The translations under genes were made by a program, and so were the position numbers. Positions 1 to 5,782 of a DNA stretch of 7,898 nucleotides are shown here, piece by piece (within the stretch, counting starts at the first letter, position 1; each line of letters opens with the position of its first letter). The notes beneath the pieces are model-generated. The model was not told where the DNA came from. It did not search any database and saw only the letters and a program-made list of their open reading frames with translations. Source of the DNA: Pseudomonadota bacterium (GTDB lineage: Bacteria > Pseudomonadota > Alphaproteobacteria > Thalassobaculales > Thalassobaculaceae); contig JAQBUJ010000124.1 of NCBI GenBank assembly GCA_027623845.1, forward strand, positions 1 through 7,898, written 5' to 3'.

Positions 1-24
1 GGCCGTCTGGAGCTTATCACGAAT

Positions 25-1089
25 TCACTGGAACGCTGGCATCACCTGCTGACCGAAACGGCGCATCGAGGTGAGGTTTTGATCGTGATCCATGGCGCCG
101 AACCCGGTTTGGCAGAGCAGGTGGCGCACGCCAACGTCGCGCAGTTCGGCGATTTGCTCGCGCACCCGCGCCGGAGCGCCGAAGATCGATCCCGTCTCCA
201 TCGCCATGGCGACGCCTTCGCCGTGGCTGACCGCCGGGTCGGTCCAGGCATTCAGCATCTGTGGATCGACCTTAAAGTCCTTCGGATTGAAAGCCTCACG
301 GACATGCATCATGTGTTCCCGCGTCCGGGTTAACAGTTCCGCCAACTCGTCCTCGGCCTGGGCGTCGGAATCGGCCACATAGACGTTGCGCCAAAGGGCG
401 CTCTGCTCCAGCAGTCGCTCGCGGGTCGCCGCGTCATGGCCGCCCTCCTCCAGCCCTGCCCGGTAAAGCGCCCAGCGTTCACTGATCCGCTCAACCGGCA
501 ACCGCGCGGTCAGGATCGGGATGCCAAGTCTGCCGCATTCAGTGAACGACCCTGGCGAGATCACGCTACGCCACAGCGGCGGCCCAGGCTGCTGCACCGG
601 TTTTGGTCGAATTTCGGGAATCGAGAGCGTGTGGAATCGACCGTTATAATCCAGCGGCGCCTCACTCCAGGCGCGCTGGAGAATGTCGACCGCCTCCTCC
701 ATGCGCTCTCGGCTGTCGTCGCTGCGCAGACCATGGCCGACGAATTCATACTCGTTATAGATCGTTCCCTTGCCGACCCCGACATCGATCCGGCCGCCCG
801 AGAGGTTATCGAGCAGCGCCAATTGCGTCGCCAGACGGACGGGATGATGAAACGGCATCTGCACCACCGCGAAACCGATGCGGATGCGCTCGGTTTTCAT
901 CGCCAGCGCCGCAGCAAACATAATCGCGTCGTTGTAGACGCTTTCGCCGGTGAAATAATGCTCGGTCAGCCAGACGTCGCCAAATCCAAGCGCCTCGGCT
1001 TCCTGAACCTGCTCAATGATCTGGCCAATCCGCGCCGCGTCCTCGTCCGGCGAGGGCGACAGGGCAAGGGTAAGCCATCCGAAACGCAT
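25..1089 (-). CDS. LLM-class (luciferase-like) flavin-dependent oxidoreductase
   Basis: The product is 354 residues, about the usual length for bacterial luciferase-like monooxygenases. These TIM-barrel enzymes use reduced FMN (or F420 in some lineages) to oxidise small organic substrates in the cytoplasm. Family signatures are visible: AEALGFGDVWLTEHYF at 31-46 with the EH pair at 43-44, the HHPVRLATQLALLDNLSGGR stretch at 81-100, then IDVGVGKG at 101-108, and a C-terminal segment near 303-326 (FGAPARVREQIAELRDVGV) typical of the family. I chose the ATG at 1087-1089 because a GGAG lies six bases upstream and the family N-terminus begins with MRFGW. The frame can be opened further to a TTG at 1110, which would add seven unrelated residues. 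The substrate cannot be read from the sequence. It lies co-directional with pseG but 569 bases away across a repeat-filled gap, so a shared transcript or pathway is doubtful. Confidence 0.93.
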   Translation of the reverse strand: MRFGWLTLALSPSPDEDAARIGQIIEQVQEAEALGFGDVWLTEHYFTGESVYNDAIMFAAALAMKTERIRIGFAVVQMPFHHPVRLATQLALLDNLSGGRIDVGVGKGTIYNEYEFVGHGLRSDDSRERMEEAVDILQRAWSEAPLDYNGRFHTLSIPEIRPKPVQQPGPPLWRSVISPGSFTECGRLGIPILTARLPVERISERWALYRAGLEEGGHDAATRERLLEQSALWRNVYVADSDAQAEDELAELLTRTREHMMHVREAFNPKDFKVDPQMLNAWTDPAVSHGEGVAMAMETGSIFGAPARVREQIAELRDVGVRHLLCQTGFGAMDHDQNLTSMRRFGQQVMPAFQ

Positions 1090-1095
1090 GTGGAT

Positions 1096-1099
1096 CTCC
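1096..1099 (-). promoter_or_regulatory. Ribosome binding site of the LLM oxidoreductase gene
   Basis: GGAG on the minus strand sits six bases before the ATG at 1089, which decides the start over the upstream TTG at 1110. The site lies between the arms of a short inverted repeat (GGATC-N3-GATCC, 1092-1104), so a small hairpin could partly cover it. The hairpin effect is an inference. Confidence 0.6.
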
Positions 1100-1134
1100 G
1101 ATCCTGACAATAGACGAGCCCAAGACTGGTACCA

Positions 1135-1163
1135 CGGCCAGGCGCGGTCAACCGCGCGCGTTC
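1135..1163. repeat. 29-base direct repeat, copy A (imperfect GCGCGG/CCGCGC palindrome)
   Basis: This stretch matches 1646-1674 at 28 of 29 bases; the single difference is C at 1149 against T at 1660. Its core at 1142-1157 is a near-perfect 16-base palindrome. Read on the minus strand it would still encode the last codons of pseG (Asn-Ala-Arg-Gly) followed by TGA instead of TAA. The similarity to the pseG end stops right after the repeat, so this is not a longer gene remnant. Confidence 0.8.
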
Positions 1164-1189
1164 ACACTGCTGTCCGGGAAAAACTCAAC

Positions 1190-1325
1190 CGTCCTCCTGG
1201 CGAACGGCAGGACCCACGCCTGAGCACGGCCAATGTGACGGGTGAGCGAGGAATAAGAGCGATTTGTCGCCATTCGCGCTGCCGAACGGTCTCAGGCTTC
1301 GGCCCTGCCTTTCGCCAGGGCGACG
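1190..1325. repeat. Palindromic repeat element, copy 1 (35-base terminal inverted repeats)
   Basis: The first 35 bases (1190-1224) and the reverse complement of the last 35 (1291-1325) agree at 29 positions. They share the blocks CCTGGCGAA, GGCAGG and GCCTGAG. The arms enclose 66 bases of unique sequence, so the whole 136-base unit could fold as one long hairpin in DNA or RNA. A second copy starts 223 bases downstream in the same orientation. The layout resembles MITE-like or BIME-like intergenic repeats. No target-site duplication is evident (left flank ctcaac, right flank gatgaa). It encodes no protein that I can see. Family membership in any named repeat class is not established from this sequence. 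Confidence 0.75.
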
Positions 1326-1412
1326 GATGAAGTTCATAGAAACGCTGGTGAAGTCCCGCGCGATTTAATCGAGTCTGGCCAGCGCCGCGCTACTGCTCAG
1401 TAAACTCTCCCC

Positions 1413-1569
1413 TGTCGTCCTGGCGCACGGCAGGACCCATGCCTGAGTATGGTCAACGTGACGGGTGAGCGAGGAATAAGAGCGATTTGTCGCCATTCGC
1501 GCTGCCGAACGGTCTCAGGCGTGGACCCTGAGGTCTGCCCTCGCGGAAGTGGGGGTCGCCAAGGCGACG
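1413..1569. repeat. Palindromic repeat element, copy 2 (right arm with about 20 extra bases)
   Basis: This is the second copy of the element at 1190-1325. The left arm (1413-1447) matches the left arm of copy 1 at 31 of 35 positions, and 1458-1520 is identical to 1235-1297 over 63 bases. The inner stem CCATGCCTGAG / CTCAGGCGTGG (1437-1447 with 1514-1524) pairs over 11 positions with one G-U wobble. The right arm is interrupted by roughly 20 extra bases (about 1530-1553), then resumes with GTCGCC-AA-GGCGAC at 1555-1568 and ends at 1569. The element lies 90 bases beyond the pseG stop codon and could affect the 3' end of that message, which is an inference. Confidence 0.72.
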
Positions 1570-1645
1570 AATAAAAATTGTTGAAAAGCGGATGATACCC
1601 GGCGCGCCTAAATCAAGTCGCAGCTGGCCGCTCGGCTTGTCGGTG

Positions 1646-1674
1646 CGGCCAGGCGCGGTTAACCGCGCGCGTTC
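1646..1674. repeat. 29-base direct repeat, copy B, containing the pseG stop codon
   Basis: This is the second copy of the 29-base repeat, in the same orientation as 1135-1163 and 511 bases away. Bases 1653-1668 form the perfect palindrome GCGCGGTTAACCGCGC, and the pseG stop codon (1661-1659) is at its centre. As RNA it could form a six-pair GC stem with a four-base loop. No U-run follows on the minus strand, so it does not look like a standard intrinsic terminator. Confidence 0.8.
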
Positions 1675-2711
1675 GAGATCGCCAGCATCTGGTCGACAAC
1701 ACGCGCCGCGCCATTTCCATCGACCAGTCGCGACGCCGCCTCGGCAAGGCTGGTTCGCCGCGCCGGGTCATCCGCCAGCGCCAATATCGCCGCCGCGATC
1801 GCAGCGGCGTCTTGGTCTTCCAGACGCCCCAGCGCCAGAGCAGCCCCGGCATCCGCCAGACTAGCGGCTACCGGTTCCTCGACCGGCACGGCGGTGGCGA
1901 GCAACATCGGCGTTTGAAACAGAGCAAGCTCCCATACCGTCGAGCCGGAGGCCGACAGAGCGATGTCGCACCAGCTGATTTGTTCCGCCATGTCTTGAAT
2001 ATCGAAAAGTATGTCTATTTCGCTATGGCCGGCTGCCGCCGCACGCAGCGCAGGGAGGCGTGGATTGGCCCCGCCGACAACCACCCGGGCCTGTAGATCA
2101 AGATCCGGAGTCCGCTGTTGCAGCGCCGCCAACGCCTCGATCGCTTTTGCGGTATGCCCGCCCGGATCGGCGCCGCCGAGCGTGACGAGTATCCGGTTGG
2201 CCCGTACCGGCACGCGCCTTACCCAGTCCTTCCAGGCGCTCAGCTCGCTGCGGATCAAGGCGTGACGCGGCCCAAGCATCAGAACGGCGTCGGTCTTGTC
2301 GGCATAGTCCTCGGCCCGCGCATGCAGGTTTTGGTTCAGCAGCGCCTGCACCGGATAAACATCGTGGCGCGAGTCATCGTCGATCATCAATAACGGTCGG
2401 CCGGACTGACCGGCAGCCGCCATGTAATCGGGGCCGAATCCATAGCCGTCAATGACGATCCATGCTGCGTCCTCAGCCGTCGCCGTCTCGGCGAGCCAGC
2501 CCCCATTGTCCTGATCCGCGGAAACTATCCGGCTGCTGGCTCCCGCGGACGCTACCCGCCGGGTCAATCCGCCGGGTAAGTCGCCAGAGATGATGACCAC
2601 CTCACCGCCGCGCTGACGCCAGGCCTCGGCCAAGGCCAGGCAGCGCATCAGATGGCCGGCCCCAACACGAGGGCCGGCATCGGCGCGGATCAACAAAATC
2701 CCTATCGACAT
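1659..2711 (-). CDS. pseG: PseG, UDP-2,4-diacetamido-2,4,6-trideoxy-beta-L-altropyranose hydrolase
   Basis: PseG hydrolyses the UDP-linked diacetamido-trideoxy-altrose to the free sugar, the step before pseudaminic acid synthase. The 350-residue product has the GT-B-like PseG layout. The N-terminal signature RADAGPRVGAGHLMRC (residues 9-24) contains the GxGHxxRC motif, and His20 corresponds to the catalytic histidine of the family. Further along are VIDGYGFGPDY (86-96), LNQN (125-128), LGPRHALIRSE (146-156), TLGGADPGG (177-185) and ASGSTVWELALFQTP (254-268) in the C-terminal lobe. I chose the ATG at 2709-2711, which begins the family N-terminus MSIGILLIRAD and has AGGA about ten bases upstream. 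A GTG at 2810 would add 33 residues unlike PseG. The stop codon lies in the centre of a 16-base palindrome. The gene is divergent from pseI, as fits one pathway with two transcripts. FlmD is the Caulobacter counterpart. Confidence 0.9.
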   Translation of the reverse strand: MSIGILLIRADAGPRVGAGHLMRCLALAEAWRQRGGEVVIISGDLPGGLTRRVASAGASSRIVSADQDNGGWLAETATAEDAAWIVIDGYGFGPDYMAAAGQSGRPLLMIDDDSRHDVYPVQALLNQNLHARAEDYADKTDAVLMLGPRHALIRSELSAWKDWVRRVPVRANRILVTLGGADPGGHTAKAIEALAALQQRTPDLDLQARVVVGGANPRLPALRAAAAGHSEIDILFDIQDMAEQISWCDIALSASGSTVWELALFQTPMLLATAVPVEEPVAASLADAGAALALGRLEDQDAAAIAAAILALADDPARRTSLAEAASRLVDGNGAARVVDQMLAISNARG

Positions 2712-2839
2712 ACCAAGCCTATCCTTCGGGCGATTCGACGCTGACGTCTTGCCGGTGGGTTTATCAACAACGAGACGTCCTCTATCTTCATCAGTGCGAA
2801 TCCCGCACACTTTCCTGACAGTCGAGACGGTAAACAGTG
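2712..2839. promoter_or_regulatory. Divergent promoter region between pseG and pseI
   Basis: These 128 bases must carry the promoters for pseG (leftwards) and the pseI operon (rightwards). I see no convincing -35/-10 pair or sigma-54 or sigma-28 consensus. Two GACGTC hexamers (2743-2748 and 2774-2779) are spaced 31 bases start to start, about three helical turns. An inverted repeat GTGCG-N5-CGCAC lies at 2794-2808, about 30 bases before the pseI start. Either could be an operator, but no regulator is identifiable here. Confidence 0.5.
2794..2808. promoter_or_regulatory. Inverted repeat GTGCG-N5-CGCAC upstream of pseI, possible operator
   Basis: A perfect five-base inverted repeat with a five-base spacer sits about 30 bases before the pseI start, a position where a repressor or activator could act. 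Short GC-rich palindromes arise by chance in DNA of this composition, so the functional reading is weak. Confidence 0.25.
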
Positions 2840-3913
2840 ATGGACACCACCATGGCGGAACCCTTCAGCATCGACGGACGGTCGATCGGGCCAGAGCACC
2901 CGCCTTACATCGTCGCCGAGATGTCGGGCAACCACAACGGCCAGATTGATCGGGCGATCCGCCTAATCGACGCAGCCAAGCAATCCGGCGCCGACGCGGT
3001 CAAGTTGCAGACCTATACCGCTGATACCATCACCATCGACCACGATGGCCCAGGGTTTGTGCTGGAGGGCGGGCTTTGGGACGGCAGACGCCTGTACGAG
3101 CTTTACCAGGAAGCCCATACGCCTTGGGAATGGCATGAACGATTGTTCGAGCACGCACGGCAAATCGGCATCACGTTGTTTTCCGCGCCCTTCGATCCGA
3201 CAGCAATCGATTTGCTCGAGTCCCTTAACACGCCGGCCTACAAGATTGCCTCGCCGGAGATCGTGGACCTGGCGCTGATCGAGACCTGCGCCGCGACCGG
3301 CAAACCCTTGATTATCTCTTCCGGGATGGCGTCCTTCGAGGAAATTTCCGAGGCCGTGGCCACCGCGAGCGCCGCCGGCGCGACGCAAATTTTGGTCCTG
3401 CATTGCATCAGCGCCTATCCGACGCCGCTGGATCAGGCTCATCTTTCGACGATTGGCGATCTTTCTGCCCGCCTCGGCGCCCCGGTTGGATTGTCCGATC
3501 ATACGCTCGATACCTTCGCCGCCGCGGTTGCGGTCGGGCAGGGCGCGGTTCTGATCGAAAAACATTTCACCCTGGCCCGCGCCGATGGCGGCGTCGATAG
3601 CGCATTTTCACTGGAACCGGACGAGTTGAAGCGCCTGGTCGAGGACAGCCGCGCCGCCCATGCCGCGCTTGGCCGACCGAACTACCGACCGAACGAGGCG
3701 GAACAGGGGACGCTTATCGCCCGCCGCAGCCTCTATGTGGTCGCCGATATTCGCGCCGGTGAAGCACTGACGCCGGCCAATGTCAGGTCGATCCGGCCAA
3801 ACCTTGGTCTGGCGCCGCGACACCTTAAATCCGTACTCGGCAAAACAGCGGCGCGGGACCTGACGCGCGGCGCGCCTTTGGCCGCCGACATGGTCCACGG
3901 TCTCAAGCTCTGA
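2840..3913 (+). CDS. pseI: PseI, pseudaminic acid synthase (NeuB family)
   Basis: This enzyme condenses 2,4-diacetamido-2,4,6-trideoxy-L-altrose with phosphoenolpyruvate to give pseudaminic acid in the cytoplasm. The 357-residue product has the NeuB TIM barrel followed by a SAF (antifreeze-like) domain at about 290-350. Visible signatures are AEMSGNHNG (26-34), KLQTYT (55-60), KIASPE (135-140), IISSGMA (158-164), HCISAYPTP (188-196), GLSDHT (217-222) and IEKHFT (239-244). His221 and His242 match the metal-binding histidines of NeuB. The DSAFSLEPDE block at 253-262 is the form usual in PseI rather than sialic acid (NeuB) or legionaminic acid synthases. The start is uncertain among GTG 2837, ATG 2840 and ATG 2852; GGA at 2842-2844 is well placed for the last. 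It opens a plus-strand operon, with nine bases before the first TPR-glycosyltransferase gene. Confidence 0.92.
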   Translation: MDTTMAEPFSIDGRSIGPEHPPYIVAEMSGNHNGQIDRAIRLIDAAKQSGADAVKLQTYTADTITIDHDGPGFVLEGGLWDGRRLYELYQEAHTPWEWHERLFEHARQIGITLFSAPFDPTAIDLLESLNTPAYKIASPEIVDLALIETCAATGKPLIISSGMASFEEISEAVATASAAGATQILVLHCISAYPTPLDQAHLSTIGDLSARLGAPVGLSDHTLDTFAAAVAVGQGAVLIEKHFTLARADGGVDSAFSLEPDELKRLVEDSRAAHAALGRPNYRPNEAEQGTLIARRSLYVVADIRAGEALTPANVRSIRPNLGLAPRHLKSVLGKTAARDLTRGAPLAADMVHGLKL

Positions 3914-3922
3914 GCCGCCGCG

Positions 3923-5782
3923 ATGACTGTTCCGGACATTCAACAGGGTTTGCAAACCGCCCTTCTGCTGCACCAGCAGGGACGGATTGACGACGCCATT
4001 CGCCTCTATGACGCCATTTTGCAAATCGAGCCGGGCCATGCCGACGCCCTGCATCTACTCGGCGTGGCGAGGCATCAGACCGGCGATTCCGAGACCGGTG
4101 TCACCCTGATCAAAAAAGCCATCGCCCGGACCAGGAAACGCCCAGAATTTCACAATAATCTGGGCCAGGCTTTGGAGGCGATGGGCCGCACCATGGAAGC
4201 CGAGGCGGCCTACCGCCAAGCCTTGTCGCAGGATCGCAACATGACCGACGCGCTATCCAATCTCGGCGCTATTTTGTTGAACCGAGGCAAAACCTCGGAT
4301 GCCATTCGGGCGTTATCCAAGGCGGTCCGGCTCGATCCTCGCCATGGCATGGCATGGATGAATCTGGGTAACGCCAAGCGGGCCCACGGCGCGCCCGCCG
4401 AGGCGATCGATCTGCACCGCCAAGCGACGCAACTCCTGCCGCTTTCGGACAAGGTCTGGGTTAACCTCGCCACCAGTTGCATGGACTTGCAGCAACTCGA
4501 CGAAGCGGCCACGGCCTTGAAGAGATCGTTGGTTCTGGCGCCAGCGCTAACGGAGAGCTGGAACAATCTCGGTTTCCTCTACATCAACTACATGGACTAT
4601 TCGGACGCCGAGCGCAGTTTTCGTGCGGCGCTGGCGGTCCAGCCGCTTTACGCCGCGCCGCATGCCGGGTTAGCCGAGGTCGATTTCCTGCAAGACCGGG
4701 CGACTGAGGCCCTGGAACATTCCGCCCGCGCCTTGGAACTGACACCAGGGGACCCGCAAATTCGCTCCCGCAGGGCGCTGCAACTGCTTACCGCTGGACA
4801 CATTCAGCAGGGTTGGGCATTGCGGGAGGCTCGGCTGGAGGCTCGGGACGCGATCGAGCATCGAGGCCGCCCGCCGCGTTGGGATGGCGCGCCGCTATCC
4901 GGGCGCAGCCTGGTGGTGACTGCCGAAGAAGGCATCGGCGATGAAATCCTGTTCGCCAGCTGCCTGCCGGAGGTGATCGCCTCGGCCGAACACTGCGTGA
5001 TCGAGTGTGATGCACGGTTGCTGGGCGTGTTCCGCCGGTCATTCCGAGCCGCAACGGTGGAGCCGGTACGCCGCTCCGGCGACCGGTTCAAACCGGTACA
5101 GACCTATGAATGGTTGCCGAAAACCCCACCTATCGAGCTTGCGATCGAAGCTGGGAGCCTGTTTCAGCACTGCCGCAGCGACCTTGCCGCATACCAAGGG
5201 GCGACGTCATATCTGATCGCCGATGCGGCTCGTGTCGTAACCTGGCGCGATCGACTGGCGGCGCTCGGGCCAGGATTGAAGATTGGGTTTTCCTGGCGCA
5301 GCAAAGCGTTAAGCCGGTTCAGGAACACCCACTACACCACGCTGGATGACTGGGCGGACCTGTTCGCACTCCCCGGCACCCAGTTTATTTCGATGCAATA
5401 TGGCACGGGATGGGCAGAGGAGATCGCCGAGGCTCGGGACCGGCATGGATGCGAGATTACGGTATTCGAGGATGCCGACCTGTCGGATGACTTTGAAACC
5501 ATCTTCGCGCTCTCGGCGGCCCTCGATCTGATCATCTGCCCAAGCAGCACCGTCAGCTGGGTTGGCGGCGCCCTGGGAGTGCCGACCTGGGTGGTGCATC
5601 TTCGACCCAATTTCACCCGGCTTGGCACCGACGGCTTTCCCGGCTTTCCAACAATGCGCAGCTTCTCCAAGCATGTATTGGAGCCTTGGTCGGTTTGTTT
5701 CGAGCCGGTAGCGGCGGCGCTTCGTCAAAAATTGCCAGTGACTTCGACGACGCTTCGTCAAAAACCGAAGGACGACCGGTGA
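3923..5782 (+). CDS. TPR-glycosyltransferase fusion, FlmG-like (putative flagellin glycosyltransferase 1)
   Basis: The 619-residue product has no signal peptide or membrane segment and should be cytoplasmic. Residues 9-279 hold eight TPR units of about 34 residues, with clear examples at 76-109, 110-143, 144-177 and 212-245. From about 320 a GT-B-like domain follows, related to the glycosyltransferase ends found in many TPR proteins: PRWDGAPLSGRSL (318-330), AEEGIGDEILFASCLPE (334-350), IGFSWRS (454-460) and LDLIICPSSTVSWVGGALGVP (534-554). This is the domain order of Caulobacter FlmG, whose TPR part binds flagellin and whose catalytic part adds pseudaminic acid. Position directly after pseI supports that role. 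The ATG at 3923 has no strong ribosome site and may depend on coupling to pseI nine bases upstream. The tail after 600 contains a repeated LRQK. Substrate and sugar donor are inferred. Confidence 0.85.
   Translation: MTVPDIQQGLQTALLLHQQGRIDDAIRLYDAILQIEPGHADALHLLGVARHQTGDSETGVTLIKKAIARTRKRPEFHNNLGQALEAMGRTMEAEAAYRQALSQDRNMTDALSNLGAILLNRGKTSDAIRALSKAVRLDPRHGMAWMNLGNAKRAHGAPAEAIDLHRQATQLLPLSDKVWVNLATSCMDLQQLDEAATALKRSLVLAPALTESWNNLGFLYINYMDYSDAERSFRAALAVQPLYAAPHAGLAEVDFLQDRATEALEHSARALELTPGDPQIRSRRALQLLTAGHIQQGWALREARLEARDAIEHRGRPPRWDGAPLSGRSLVVTAEEGIGDEILFASCLPEVIASAEHCVIECDARLLGVFRRSFRAATVEPVRRSGDRFKPVQTYEWLPKTPPIELAIEAGSLFQHCRSDLAAYQGATSYLIADAARVVTWRDRLAALGPGLKIGFSWRSKALSRFRNTHYTTLDDWADLFALPGTQFISMQYGTGWAEEIAEARDRHGCEITVFEDADLSDDFETIFALSAALDLIICPSSTVSWVGGALGVPTWVVHLRPNFTRLGTDGFPGFPTMRSFSKHVLEPWSVCFEPVAAALRQKLPVTSTTLRQKPKDDR
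5718..5764 (+). repeat. In-frame 14-base direct repeat near the 3' end of the first TPR-glycosyltransferase gene
   Basis: CGCTTCGTCAAAAA occurs at 5718-5731 and again at 5751-5764. The copies are 33 bases apart, exactly 11 codons, so Leu-Arg-Gln-Lys appears twice in the C-terminal tail. Recombination between the copies would remove or add 11 codons without a frameshift. Confidence 0.8.
5767..5772 (+). promoter_or_regulatory. Ribosome binding site that sets the GTG start of the second TPR-glycosyltransferase
   Basis: GAAGGA lies six bases before the GTG at 5779, inside the last codons of the upstream gene. It is the best Shine-Dalgarno match in the operon. It favours GTG 5779 over the in-frame TTG at 5686, which would add 31 low-complexity residues. 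The GTGA overlap with the upstream stop codon suggests coupled translation. Confidence 0.8.

Larger units (their letters stand above)
1090..1658. other. Non-coding, repeat-rich gap between pseG and the LLM gene
   Basis: No reading frame in these 569 bases looks like a protein; the frames that cross it are arginine-, serine- and proline-rich shadows with no family signature. It holds two palindromic elements (1190-1325, 1413-1569) and both copies of a 29-base direct repeat (1135-1163; the second runs 1646-1674 and enters pseG). The spacer 1326-1412 shows nothing I recognise. The segment 1570-1590 is locally AT-rich (ataaaaattgttgaaaag). The promoter of the LLM gene and the end of the pseG transcript should both lie here, but I cannot place either with confidence. 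A TTGACC inside the left 29-base repeat could be a -35 box for the minus strand, but no good -10 follows at the right distance. Confidence 0.7.

Noticed and set aside
436..1107. 223-codon plus-strand open frame across the monooxygenase gene
   Set aside because: It is antisense to a clear LLM-family protein, its composition is Arg-rich, and no domain is recognisable.
1016..1330. 104-codon plus-strand frame running into the first palindromic element
   Set aside because: It spans the antisense of the LLM start and the repeat arms, is not preserved in the second repeat copy, and has no protein-like signature.
1190..1569. Repeat pair considered as a CRISPR array
   Set aside because: There are only two units, each over 130 bases with internal palindromic arms. 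There are no short regular repeats with unique spacers and no cas gene nearby.
1555..1590. Hairpin GTCGCC-AA-GGCGAC next to an AT-rich stretch, considered as an intrinsic terminator
   Set aside because: On the plus strand the hairpin is followed by A-rich rather than T-rich sequence. On the minus strand the T-rich stretch precedes the hairpin. Neither order fits an intrinsic terminator.
2963..3565. 200-codon minus-strand open frame opposite pseI
   Set aside because: It is a shadow of the NeuB-family coding frame, which carries all the conserved motifs on the plus strand.
5686..5778. Upstream TTG start extending the second TPR-glycosyltransferase by 31 codons
   Set aside because: The extra residues are low-complexity and overlap the upstream gene, while GTG 5779 has a strong ribosome site at the right distance.
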